Positions 25,176 through 33,331 of a stretch of DNA of 64,000 nucleotides are shown piece by piece (positions within the stretch are counted from its first letter, which is position 1; the number at the start of each line of letters is the position of its first letter). A program made the position numbers and the translations under genes. Source of the DNA: DASPMP01 sp035248725 (lineage in GTDB: Bacteria > Gemmatimonadota > Gemmatimonadetes > Gemmatimonadales > Gemmatimonadaceae); NCBI GenBank assembly GCA_035248725.1, contig DATFHG010000148.1:1-64000 (forward strand), in the 5' to 3' direction. Under the pieces are notes generated by a model, which did no database searches, was not told where the DNA came from, and worked only from the letters and a program-made list of their open reading frames with translations.

Positions 25176-25991
25176 TTGTCAGAACTGATTCTTCGCCTCA
25201 ACTCCCGGGCCAAGTCCTCGGTCCTGAGCATCCAGGAGTATTTCGTCCTCGCCTGGAATTCGCTCCGGTTCATTTTCGCGCGGCCATTCTACACCGGCGA
25301 CGTCATCCAGCAGATGGATGAGATCGGCGTGAAATCGCTCGGCATCGTACTGCTGACCGGTCTGTTCACGGGGATGGTGCTGGCGCTCCAGTCCAGCGTG
25401 CAGCTGCAGACGTTCGGCGCCACGATGTACATCGGGCGCCTCGTGGCCGGATCGATGATCCGCGAACTCGGTCCCGTGCTCGCGGGACTCATGGTGGCGG
25501 GCCGCGTCGGGTCGGGGATCGCCGCGCAACTCGGCTCCATGAAGGTGACGGAGCAGATCGATGCGCTGAACACGCTCGGCACCGATCCCATCAAGAAGCT
25601 CGCAACCCCGCGCGTGCTCGCCGCGCTGGTGATGGTCCCCGTACTGACGATCATCAACGACGTGGTTGGCATCGTCGGGGGCAATCTCATCGCCAGTCTC
25701 ATGGCCGGGATCCCCACGTCGCTGTACTGGCGGACGGTGTGGGAGCAGATCATCTCCGGCGGCTTCACGTTCGGCGTGATTCCGAACGATTTCGTCCAGG
25801 GTCTGACGAAGCCCTTCGTGTTCGGCGCGATCATCTCGATCACGGCGTGCTTCTTCGGGCTGCGGACCAGCGGCGGCACGGAAGGCGTCGGCCATGCCAC
25901 GACAAAAACCGTCGTGACGTCGAGCATCCTGATCCTCGTGGTCGACTATTTCCTCACGCAGCTGCTGCTCTCGATCCTCGCGGCGCCATGA
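25176..25991 (+). CDS. mlaE: ABC transporter permease, MlaE family
   Basis: The 271-residue membrane protein is the permease of an MCE/Mla phospholipid transporter in the inner membrane. It shows GDVIQQMDEIGVKSLGIV, TGMVLALQSSVQLQTFGA, RELGPVLAGLMVAGRVGSGI and MKVTEQIDALNTLGTDPIK, the canonical MlaE motifs. The TTG start lies 8 bases after GAGAAA; a GTG 17 codons upstream is an alternative. It diverges from rfaE1 across about 100 bases and is the first of three genes encoding permease, ATPase and MCE protein, joined by 4-base and 1-base overlaps. Confidence 0.93.
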   Translation: MSELILRLNSRAKSSVLSIQEYFVLAWNSLRFIFARPFYTGDVIQQMDEIGVKSLGIVLLTGLFTGMVLALQSSVQLQTFGATMYIGRLVAGSMIRELGPVLAGLMVAGRVGSGIAAQLGSMKVTEQIDALNTLGTDPIKKLATPRVLAALVMVPVLTIINDVVGIVGGNLIASLMAGIPTSLYWRTVWEQIISGGFTFGVIPNDFVQGLTKPFVFGAIISITACFFGLRTSGGTEGVGHATTKTVVTSSILILVVDYFLTQLLLSILAAP

Positions 25992-26851
25992 AGCCAGACG
26001 TGAAGAATCGGCGGGATACGGATCGGAAGAGCGGGCACGTGCGGGCGGCGATCCGCCAGGAGCTGGCGGCCGACGCGCGTGAGGAGCACCACGACCCCGC
26101 GCCACAGGCCGAGGAAGGGAAGCCGGTCATCGAGATGCAGAACGTGTCGCTCGCTTTCGACCAGCCCATTCTCGAGGACGTGTCGTTCGTCGCGCGCGAA
26201 GGGGAGACCGTGGTCATCGTCGGCGAATCTGGCACCGGCAAGTCGACGACGCTGAAACTGATCCTGCGCCTGCTGGTACCCGACAGCGGCCGCGTCCTCG
26301 TCGATGGCGAGGACGTCACACCGCTCACCTTCGAGGAGGCGCTGAAGGTGCGGCAGAAGATGGGCATGGTGTTTCAGGGCGCGGCGCTGTTCGACTCGCT
26401 CACCGTGTTCGAGAACGTGGCGTACCCGTTGCGTGAGCATACCGACCTCGGGGAAGACGACATCGAGGCGCGGGTTCGCGAAAAGCTTCAGTTCGTGGAC
26501 CTCGATCCGGACGAGGTGATCGAGAAGCTGCCGTCGGAGCTGTCCGGCGGCATGCGGAAGCGCGTTGGTATCGCGCGCGGCATGGCCAACAATCCGGAGA
26601 TCATGCTGTACGACGAGCCGACATCGGGACTCGATCCGCTCACCACGGGGACCATCACTCGACTGATCATGAAGTTGCAGCGCGAGCTCGGCGTCACGAG
26701 CATCGTCGTCTCGCACGACATCCGCTCCGTGTTCCGCATGGCGACGAAGGTCGCGCTGCTGCACGACCGCCGCATCGTGTTCTTCGGATCGCCGGAGGAC
26801 ATGGCGGCGACCGAGGAGCCGTATATCCGCGACTTCCTGGGTGGTCTCTGA
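25988..26851 (+). CDS. mlaF: ABC transporter ATP-binding protein, MlaF family
   Basis: The 287-residue ATPase pairs with the MlaE-type permease. Walker A is GESGTGKST, the Q-loop reads MGMVFQGAALFDSLTV, the signature is LSGGMRKRVGIARGMA, Walker B is IMLYDEPTSGLDP, and the H-loop VSHD. The FQ-x-x-A-L-F-D-S-L and D-P-L-T-T segments are characteristic of MlaF. About 45 extra charged residues precede the usual start (IEMQNVSLAF), an unusual hydrophilic N-terminal extension that is in frame and begins at the ATG overlapping mlaE. The next gene starts on its stop codon (TGATG). Confidence 0.93.
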   Translation: MKPDVKNRRDTDRKSGHVRAAIRQELAADAREEHHDPAPQAEEGKPVIEMQNVSLAFDQPILEDVSFVAREGETVVIVGESGTGKSTTLKLILRLLVPDSGRVLVDGEDVTPLTFEEALKVRQKMGMVFQGAALFDSLTVFENVAYPLREHTDLGEDDIEARVREKLQFVDLDPDEVIEKLPSELSGGMRKRVGIARGMANNPEIMLYDEPTSGLDPLTTGTITRLIMKLQRELGVTSIVVSHDIRSVFRMATKVALLHDRRIVFFGSPEDMAATEEPYIRDFLGGL

Positions 26852-27834
26852 TGAAGCGCTCGTCCTTCATCACCGTTGATCAGCTGCGCGTGGGAGGGCT
26901 CATCCTCGTCGCGATCCTGGTGCTCGGCTTCGCCGTCTACAAGCTGGGCCAGGCGGCGAACCTGTTCACGAAGCGTTATGACCTCATCGTGTACCTGCCC
27001 ACGGCGAACGGTCTCCGGGAAGGCGGCTCCGTCACGCTCGCGGGACAGCTCGTCGGCACGGTGAAGACCATCGAGTTCCTGCCGGTCGACTACGACACCA
27101 CGCGCAACCTCCGCGTCGTTCTGCGCATCGATCGCACGCTGAGCGAGCAGATTCGCAAGGACTCGGAGGCGCGTTTGCGCACGATGGGACTGCTGGGCGA
27201 CAAGGTGCTGGACATTTCCCCCGGCACGCCGCGGTACGCCGTGCTGCGTGCGGGCGACACGATCCATGTCGCCAGCTCGCTCGACTACGAGGCGGTCCTG
27301 GTGAAGGCCGCCGGTGCCGTCGACGATGTCGTCGCGCTCACGCACGACCTGCATACCATCACGAACGGGCTGGCGCGCGGACAGGGTACGATGGGGCAGC
27401 TGCTGACCAACCGCGCGATGTACGATCAGATGACGGGCGCCATGTCGCGGGCGAACATGCTGTTCGCCTCGCTCCAGAACCCGAACGGCACGTTCGGCCG
27501 GCTCCTGAACGATCCCACACTGTACCAGCGGCTGACCGGCGCGGTCACCTCGCTCGATTCCACGCTCGTGACGATCAACTCGAGTCAGGGCAGCATCGGG
27601 CGGTTGATGCGGGATACCACGCTCTACACGAACCTCGTCGGTATCTCGCAAGGTGCGGATTCCCTCATGCGGATGCTGACGAACAGCCAGGGCTTTGTGG
27701 GCAAGCTCTTCACCGACCAGACGCTGTACGATCAGCTGAACAAGCTGACCACGGATCTGGGGCAGGTGCTCGCGGACGTGCGTCGCGATCCGCGCCGCTA
27801 CACCAAGGGCATGATCTGCGTCCTGAAGTGCTGA
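26851..27834 (+). CDS. mlaD: MCE/MlaD family protein with C-terminal 34-residue repeats
   Basis: The 327-residue protein has one N-terminal membrane helix (GGLILVAILVLGFAVYKLG), then a single MCE domain (LPTANGLREGGSVTLAGQLVG, LRTMGLLGDKVLDISPG), as in periplasmic lipid-carrying MlaD hexamers. The C-terminal half is unlike E. coli MlaD: four repeats, each starting G-x-x-G-x-L and containing L-Y-x-x-L, begin at residues 179, 213, 247 and 281, exactly 34 residues apart. These helical repeats could form a periplasm-spanning tube or needle. It is translated from an ATG on the mlaF stop codon and ends with KGMICVLKC. Confidence 0.9.
   Translation: MKRSSFITVDQLRVGGLILVAILVLGFAVYKLGQAANLFTKRYDLIVYLPTANGLREGGSVTLAGQLVGTVKTIEFLPVDYDTTRNLRVVLRIDRTLSEQIRKDSEARLRTMGLLGDKVLDISPGTPRYAVLRAGDTIHVASSLDYEAVLVKAAGAVDDVVALTHDLHTITNGLARGQGTMGQLLTNRAMYDQMTGAMSRANMLFASLQNPNGTFGRLLNDPTLYQRLTGAVTSLDSTLVTINSSQGSIGRLMRDTTLYTNLVGISQGADSLMRMLTNSQGFVGKLFTDQTLYDQLNKLTTDLGQVLADVRRDPRRYTKGMICVLKC
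27385..27792 (+). repeat. Four tandem 34-codon repeats inside the MCE protein
   Basis: Each unit opens with G(T/S/F)xG(Q/R/K)L(L/M/F) followed by xDxxLYxxL: GTMGQLLTNRAMYDQM, GTFGRLLNDPTLYQRL, GSIGRLMRDTTLYTNL, GFVGKLFTDQTLYDQL. The starts are 102 bases apart in every case, so the spacing is exact although the DNA itself has diverged. Confidence 0.8.
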
Positions 27835-27871
27835 GCGAGGCGGAGTCATCCGCGTCGTTCCTGACGGCGTA

Positions 27872-27903
27872 ACTTTGCATTGCAAAGTACTTCCCGTTAT
27901 GTT
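27872..27903 (+). promoter_or_regulatory. Promoter with overlapping 17-bp palindrome
   Basis: The palindrome ACTTTGCATTGCAAAGT has two perfect 8-base arms around one T. Its left arm contains TTGCAT, which lies 17 bases before TATGTT, a sigma-70-like pair. An operator overlapping the -35 is therefore plausible. Downstream are the tRNA-Val gene and the export protein gene; which of them it serves is not clear. The rest of the 195-base gap after mlaD contains an AGGAGG and a second TATGTT but no convincing gene. Confidence 0.4.
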
Positions 27904-28029
27904 GGGAACCTCGAATCGCGCGTGCGGTAGCATCGTGCGCGACAGGAGGCGTCACTGGACCATCGCTACAACCACCGCTATGTTATTGGGCTCACACGCA
28001 TTAGCGCGCTCAGCGCGTTTGCGTGGCGC

Positions 28030-28103
28030 GGTCGCGTAGCTCAGCTGGTTAGAGCGCTGGTCTCACATACCAGAGGTCCGGGGTTCGAGTCCCTGCGCGA
28101 CCA
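28030..28103 (+). tRNA. tRNA-Val(CAC)
   Basis: A complete cloverleaf: acceptor GGTCGCG/CGCGACC with discriminator A, D arm GCTC...GAGC, anticodon stem CTGGT/ACCAG with loop CTCACAT (anticodon CAC), and T arm CGGGG-TTCGAGT-CCCTG. The CCA end is not encoded. The gene stands alone between mlaD and the export protein gene. Confidence 0.95.
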
Positions 28104-28117
28104 CTTCTCTCCGACCA

Positions 28118-28145
28118 GGGAAGCCGCGTGTTTGCCGGCTTTCCC
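28118..28145 (+). terminator. Hairpin after tRNA-Val, possible terminator
   Basis: GGGAAGCCG pairs with CGGCTTTCCC around a short loop, with one bulged T. It begins 15 bases after the tRNA end. No T tract follows, so it could act as a processing or 3'-stabilising hairpin rather than a classical intrinsic terminator. Confidence 0.4.
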
Positions 28146-28166
28146 ATGCCCTGACAACACATCGAC

Positions 28167-30692
28167 ATGCGTATCTGGTCTGCGCGCGCGCTGATTGCCG
28201 CGGCTGCGCTCGTCGGCCTGAGCCACCGTGCATTGGCACAAGAAGGCTCACGACCGAATTCCGAAACGCCGACGGTTCGGCCCGAACTCGTGTCCCAGTT
28301 GCGCCAGCAACTGCTGACGAGCGGATTGACGAAGGATCAGATCCACGCGCGTCTGCGGGCGGCTGGATATCCGGAGAATCTGCTGGATGCGTACATGCCG
28401 GATTCAACGACGATGGCGAACACGTCCCAGACGTTTCGCGCCCTAGAGGATCTGGGGCTCGCGGACAGCACCGACATCGCGGCGCTGCGGCTGCTTCAGG
28501 CAGACAGCGCCACTCGGGCCAAACGCGACTCGCTCTCGCGCGCCGGCAAAGTGCCGTACGACTCACTGGTCAAGAGCCGACGAACGTACGTCATCCGTGC
28601 GGATGTCATGGACTCCATCGCGCGAGCCGATAGCGGCTACAACGTCTTTGGCCTCGACGTCTTTCGCTCTGAATTCTCCCGCTTCGATCCGAATCTTGGA
28701 GGTCCCGTTGACGCGAACTATCGACTCGGTCCGGGGGACAATCTCGTTCTCTTCCTCACGGGAGACGTGGAAGCGACCTACACGCTGCAGGTGACTCGCG
28801 AGGGACTCATTGTCCTTCCGCAAGTAGGTCAGTTGTATGTTGCGAATCTGACACTGAGTCAGCTCGAGGACTTGCTGTATTCTCGCCTTGGGCGGGTCTA
28901 TTCAGGGGTGCGGCGCGGTGCGGGAGCGACGACGCGATTCTCCATAAGTCTCACGAAGCTGCACACAAATCAGATTTTCGTTCTCGGAGACGTCGAGCGA
29001 CCCGGCAGCTATCAGGTTTCCAGCACCGGAACCGCCCTGACGGCGCTGTACGCCGCCGGAGGTCCGACGGCGTTGGGATCCTTGCGTGATGTGCAGATTA
29101 AGCGCGGCGCGCAGCTCGTCAGCACGCTCGACCTGTATGATTACCTGTTGCGCGGTGATGCATCACGTGATCCCCGACTCGAGACGGGCGATATCGTCTT
29201 TGTTCCCCCCCGTGGCAATCGTGTCAGGATCGTCGGGGAGGTCGTGCGACCGGGCACGTATGAAATGAAGGCGGGTGAAACACTGGAGACCCTGATCGCC
29301 GCGGCCGGCAACTTGCGTTCGGACGCCGCGCGTTCGCGCATTCAGATCCAGCGTATCTTGCCACCCGAGCAGCGTGTCGCCGGCCGAGAGCGCGTCACCA
29401 TCGACGTCGCACCCGATTCCGCCGGCGATGGCACGGCCCCTCGCATACCACTCGAAGGCGGAGACATCGTTAGTGTTTTTGCAGTCAGCCGGCGGCTGCG
29501 CAATACCATCGAAGTGCAGGGAAACGTGTGGATCCCAGGGCGGCAGGGCTGGATTCCCGGGATGACGATCGCCGATGCGCTCCAACGGGCGGGCGGACCC
29601 AAGCCCGACGTGTTCCTTGGCCAGGTTCTCGTCGATCGTTTGCGGCCGGATTCATCGCGTGTACAGTTGCGTGCCTCGCTACGGGACAGCACGGGCGCAG
29701 TTCGCGAGGATTTCGCGCTGCGGGAAGACGACATCATTCACGTGTTCGCCGTAACGGATTTTCGTGCGGAACGCACGGTCACCGTGGGCGGTGCCGTTCG
29801 AAAACCGGGCACGTTCACGTATCGCGAAGGCATGACACTCCGCGACCTGGTTTTGCTGGCAGGCGGTTTGAAGCAGAGCGCCTATCTGAAGGAAGCCGAG
29901 ATCGCCCGGTTGCCGACCGAACGCGGCGGGCAAACGACGGCGGTGACATTACGTGTGCCGCTCGATTCCACGTACTTGTTCGATCGTCTTCCCGGTCAAC
30001 CGTATCTCGGCGCTCCCGGTCTGCCGTCCAACGCCGCTGGCGCTCCGGAAGTGGCCCTGCGACCCTTCGACAACGTGCTCATCATGCAGCAGCCGAACTG
30101 GGAGATGCAGCGCATCGTCAGCATCACTGGTGAAGTACGGTTTCCCGGTCAGTATGCGCTGCGTACGCGCGGAGAACGTCTCGCGGACCTGATCGACCGC
30201 GCGGGTGGGCTGACAAGCGAGGCGTACCCCGAAGGCACCGTCCTGCTGCGAAAAGCGGACAACGTCGGGCGCGTCGCCATCGACGTTCCCAAAGCGTTGA
30301 AGAATCGGAAGTCTCCGGACAACCTGCCCCTCCGTGAGGGTGACGATATCACGGTACCGGTCCGCTCGTACATCGTGATCGTCAAGGGCGCGGTCAACGC
30401 CCCCAATGTCGTGGCCTATGTTCCCGGAAAGGACATCAATTATTACGTCAGCCAGGCCGGCGGCGCCGCGCAGAATGGAGACCGGCGTAAAGCGTACGTC
30501 ACTCAACCGTCGGGGAAGCGCGAGACGAATGGCTGGCTCAGTTCCGCGGAACCGATGCCGGGCAGCCTCGTCTACGTCCCGGTCAAGGAGAGTTCGACGT
30601 CCTTCGGCTGGATGAATAGCCTGACGTCGTTTCTCCAGACGTCGATTACGCTCGTCACGACGATCATCGCGGTACGAGCGCTGGGCAGATAG
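28167..30692 (+). CDS. Polysaccharide export (Wza-like) protein with six SLBB-type repeats
   Basis: The 841-residue protein begins with a signal peptide (MRIWSARALIAAAALVGLSH, cleavage after RALA). A Poly_export domain (YRLGPGDNLVLFLTGDVEA, GLIVLPQVGQLYVANLTL) is followed by SLBB-type units recognisable by G-x-V-x-x-P-G: GDVERPGSYQV, GEVVRPGTYEM, GNVWIPGRQGW, GGAVRKPGTFTY, GEVRFPGQYAL and a degenerate GAVNAPNVVAY. The protein ends with a hydrophobic segment (SITLVTTIIAVRALG). Family members form outer-membrane channels for capsule or exopolysaccharide. No Wzc, Wzx or Wzy gene is adjacent, so it is an orphan here. Its first 800 bases look lower in G+C than the neighbours. Confidence 0.88.
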   Translation: MRIWSARALIAAAALVGLSHRALAQEGSRPNSETPTVRPELVSQLRQQLLTSGLTKDQIHARLRAAGYPENLLDAYMPDSTTMANTSQTFRALEDLGLADSTDIAALRLLQADSATRAKRDSLSRAGKVPYDSLVKSRRTYVIRADVMDSIARADSGYNVFGLDVFRSEFSRFDPNLGGPVDANYRLGPGDNLVLFLTGDVEATYTLQVTREGLIVLPQVGQLYVANLTLSQLEDLLYSRLGRVYSGVRRGAGATTRFSISLTKLHTNQIFVLGDVERPGSYQVSSTGTALTALYAAGGPTALGSLRDVQIKRGAQLVSTLDLYDYLLRGDASRDPRLETGDIVFVPPRGNRVRIVGEVVRPGTYEMKAGETLETLIAAAGNLRSDAARSRIQIQRILPPEQRVAGRERVTIDVAPDSAGDGTAPRIPLEGGDIVSVFAVSRRLRNTIEVQGNVWIPGRQGWIPGMTIADALQRAGGPKPDVFLGQVLVDRLRPDSSRVQLRASLRDSTGAVREDFALREDDIIHVFAVTDFRAERTVTVGGAVRKPGTFTYREGMTLRDLVLLAGGLKQSAYLKEAEIARLPTERGGQTTAVTLRVPLDSTYLFDRLPGQPYLGAPGLPSNAAGAPEVALRPFDNVLIMQQPNWEMQRIVSITGEVRFPGQYALRTRGERLADLIDRAGGLTSEAYPEGTVLLRKADNVGRVAIDVPKALKNRKSPDNLPLREGDDITVPVRSYIVIVKGAVNAPNVVAYVPGKDINYYVSQAGGAAQNGDRRKAYVTQPSGKRETNGWLSSAEPMPGSLVYVPVKESSTSFGWMNSLTSFLQTSITLVTTIIAVRALGR

Positions 30693-30715
30693 GTCGCCGC
30701 AGCCGGCACGGGGCG

Positions 30716-31609
30716 ATGCCGCGGCCAGCGATCACGAGCCTTGCGTTGTTGGTGGCGGTCCTGGGAGTTTCTCTCTCAGGACCGCTCGTGCGTTTGTCGC
30801 ATGCGCATCCGGTGGCCATCGCGGCGTGGCGACTGACGTTCTCGATGGTCATCGTGTCCGTGCCGCTCGGCGCGCGCGGCACCTGGCGACAATGGCGCAC
30901 GCTCGACGCGCGTGCCTTTGCGCTCGCGACGCTGGCGGGCGTCATGCTCGCGCTGCACTTCTGGAGCTGGAACACGTCGATCACGCTCACGACGATCGCC
31001 GCCTCGGTCGTGCTCGTGAACACCCAGCCGCTCATCGTCGCGGCCCTCTCCGTCGTATGGCTGCGTGAGTCGCCGACTCGGCGGCAGTGGGCGGGCATCG
31101 CCATCGCGGTGGTCGGTGCATGCGTCGTGGCGGCGCCCGACCTCGCGCGCTTGGGTGGACCGGCGCGACCGCATGCCATGCTTGGCGATGGTCTTGCGCT
31201 CATCGGCGCCGTCACCGCGGCATCGTACTACGTCATCGGCCGTCGTCTGCGCGGCACGCTGGATGTTTGGGCATACGTGGCGCTCGTGTACGGCGCCTGC
31301 CTGGCAACGCTGCTCGTGATCGCGGCGGTCGCCGGCGTCCATCTCGCCCCATATCCTCGTCGCGAGTTTCTCATCTTCGCGGGATTGGCGATCGGGCCGA
31401 TGTTGCTCGGCCATACCGCGCTGAACTGGGCGCTGCGATATGCGCGCGCCTATCAGGTGAACGTGGTACTGCTCGGGGAGCCCATCGGAGCGACGCTGCT
31501 CGCCGCGCTCCTGCCGGGAATCCATGAGATCCCGGGCGCGCTCACCGTTCTCGGCGGGATGCTGGTGCTCGCGGGAATCCTCCTCGCGGAGCGACGCGCG
31601 CCCACCTAG
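30716..31609 (+). CDS. EamA/DMT superfamily transporter
   Basis: The 297-residue protein has about ten hydrophobic segments arranged as two EamA repeats; the first contains SLSGPLVRLSHAHPVAIAAW and SVVLVNTQPLIVAAL, the second YYVIGRRL and GEPIGATLLAALLPG with a final PGALTVLGGMLVLAGILLAE. These are drug/metabolite transporters of the inner membrane; the substrate is unknown. It lies 23 bases after the export protein gene and may be co-transcribed. Confidence 0.88.
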   Translation: MPRPAITSLALLVAVLGVSLSGPLVRLSHAHPVAIAAWRLTFSMVIVSVPLGARGTWRQWRTLDARAFALATLAGVMLALHFWSWNTSITLTTIAASVVLVNTQPLIVAALSVVWLRESPTRRQWAGIAIAVVGACVVAAPDLARLGGPARPHAMLGDGLALIGAVTAASYYVIGRRLRGTLDVWAYVALVYGACLATLLVIAAVAGVHLAPYPRREFLIFAGLAIGPMLLGHTALNWALRYARAYQVNVVLLGEPIGATLLAALLPGIHEIPGALTVLGGMLVLAGILLAERRAPT

Positions 31610-31674
31610 ACACGAGATGACGTCGATTATGTTACGACAGTGAGGTCCGTCGTGGTGGAGGAACCCGGTCGACC

Positions 31675-32664
31675 ATGAGGTCCCTGCAAGTCGACGTTGT
31701 GGTGACGCGCGGAGGCGTCGTCGAATCGCAACACCGCGTGCACGCGGCGGTGGTCGACGCTCACGACTGTCTCGTTGCAGGTGCGGGTGAGACGCGTCGG
31801 TTCACCCACTGGCGCTCCTGCGCGAAGCCCTTCCAGATCATGCCGCTCCTGGAATCGGGCGGCTTCGATGATCTGCATTGGGGAGACGACGAGCTCGCAC
31901 TGGCGTGCGCGTCGCACGGCGGAGAGCCCGAGCATGTCGCCATCGCCGAACGCATGTTGTCCGCGATCGGACTCGAGGAGGGCGACCTGGCTTGTGGTCC
32001 CCACGAGCCGCTCTCGACACGTGGCGCCAAGCTGCTCCGTGAAGCCGGCGAGCGGCCCACCCGTCTGCACAACAACTGCTCGGGCAAGCACGCCGCCATG
32101 CTGGCGAGCGCACATACGGCGGGCTGGCCGATGTACGGCTACGAGCGTCCGACGCACGACGTCCAGCAATGCTGCCTGAAGTCCGTCGCGCACTGGACGG
32201 GACTGTCGCCCGCGGACATCGGACTCGCGGTCGACGGCTGCGGAGTGGTGGAATTCGCGCTCTCGCTCGAGCACATGGCGCGTGCGTACTCGCGTCTGGC
32301 CCGCGCGGCGACGGAGACGGCGGGTGCTCCGAAGCGCATCGTGAGCGCCATGCAAACGCGGCCATTCCTCGTCGGTGGCACGGACCGATTCGACTCCATT
32401 CTCATCGAGGAAACCGACGGTCGCATCGTGGCCAAGATCGGCGCCGAGGGCGTTCACTCGGCGGCGGTGCTCGATCAGGGGATCGGCGTGGCGATCAAGG
32501 TGGAAGACGGCGCGTCACGCGCGCAGTTCCCGGCGCTCGTGCGACTCCTCCAGCAGCTGGATGCTCTGCCGGAGGCGCTCCCGGCGCGGCTCGACGAATT
32601 CGTGCGACGTAGCATTCGCAATACGCGGGGCGAAAGCGTCGGAGAGATCCGACCGGTCTCCTGA
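31675..32664 (+). CDS. Asparaginase, PF06089 (Asparaginase_II) family
   Basis: The 329-residue protein matches the Rhizobium-type asparaginase family: RSCAKPFQIMPLLESGGFD, ALACASHGGEPEHV, LHNNCSGKHAAMLA and VDGCGVVEFALSL are its characteristic blocks. It hydrolyses asparagine, with catalytic Ser and Lys residues in the C-A-S-H and S-G-K-H motifs. It is unrelated in sequence to the TGGTI-type enzyme encoded at 7.1 kb. GGAGGA lies 11 bases before the ATG. No signal peptide is seen. Confidence 0.88.
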   Translation: MRSLQVDVVVTRGGVVESQHRVHAAVVDAHDCLVAGAGETRRFTHWRSCAKPFQIMPLLESGGFDDLHWGDDELALACASHGGEPEHVAIAERMLSAIGLEEGDLACGPHEPLSTRGAKLLREAGERPTRLHNNCSGKHAAMLASAHTAGWPMYGYERPTHDVQQCCLKSVAHWTGLSPADIGLAVDGCGVVEFALSLEHMARAYSRLARAATETAGAPKRIVSAMQTRPFLVGGTDRFDSILIEETDGRIVAKIGAEGVHSAAVLDQGIGVAIKVEDGASRAQFPALVRLLQQLDALPEALPARLDEFVRRSIRNTRGESVGEIRPVS

Positions 32665-32695
32665 CGCGCGTTTCGCACCGGGACACAACGTTTCG

Positions 32696-33331
32696 ATGCT
32701 GTCCGCTCGCGCGAACGGTGCGATCGTGACCGCGCTCGATGACGGCACGCGTGCGCTCGTGCGCGTCGCTGCCGTCGTCGCGGCCGGTGACGACGACGCG
32801 ACCCGTGCGGAGCTGCAGCGGGCTGCTCCGATCACTCCCCACATCTGGATCGAGGAACTGCTGCTGCAGACGTACTTGTTCGCAGGATTTCCGCGCGCAC
32901 TGAACGGGATGCGCTCGTGGCGGCGGATCGTGGCGCGACCGGCCGACCAGTTTGCGCCATCGCCCGTCGACGCGCGCACGACGGGGGAGCAGGTATGCGC
33001 GCGCGTCTACGGACCCATGTATGACAAACTGCGCGTGAACATCCGCGAGCTGCATCCACTGCTGGACGACTGGATGGTCGAGGAAGGCTACGGGAAGGTG
33101 TTGAGCCGCCCCGGGCTGGACCTCGGCCGGCGCGAGCTGTGCATCGTGGCGGCGTGCGCGGCCACCGGCCAGGATCGGCAGCTGCAGTCGCACCTGCATG
33201 GCGCCCGAAACGTCGGCGTGTCAGCGTCTTCGGTGTCGGATGCGCTGGAGGAGATCGCGACACTCATACCGGCCGCGCTGGCCGAGCGCGCACGGCGCCT
33301 CTGGAGCAAGATTCGTCATGACGTTCATTGA
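32696..33331 (+). CDS. Carboxymuconolactone decarboxylase (AhpD-fold) family protein
   Basis: The 211-residue protein has the CMD helical core: TPHIWIEELLLQTYLFAGFPRALNGM, then a second half with GRRELCIVAACAATGQDRQL and SHLHGARNVGVS. The Cys-x-x-Cys pair of AhpD peroxidase reductases is absent, so a redox role of that type is unlikely; the true substrate is unknown. The ATG at 32696 begins just before the core. The gene's last 14 bases overlap the obg start. A C-terminal helix ends SKIRHDVH. Confidence 0.75.
   Translation: MLSARANGAIVTALDDGTRALVRVAAVVAAGDDDATRAELQRAAPITPHIWIEELLLQTYLFAGFPRALNGMRSWRRIVARPADQFAPSPVDARTTGEQVCARVYGPMYDKLRVNIRELHPLLDDWMVEEGYGKVLSRPGLDLGRRELCIVAACAATGQDRQLQSHLHGARNVGVSASSVSDALEEIATLIPAALAERARRLWSKIRHDVH

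Noticed and set aside
27979..28040. Short ATG frame of about 19 codons running into tRNA-Val
   Set aside because: No ribosome site at the right distance, and its end lies in the tRNA gene.
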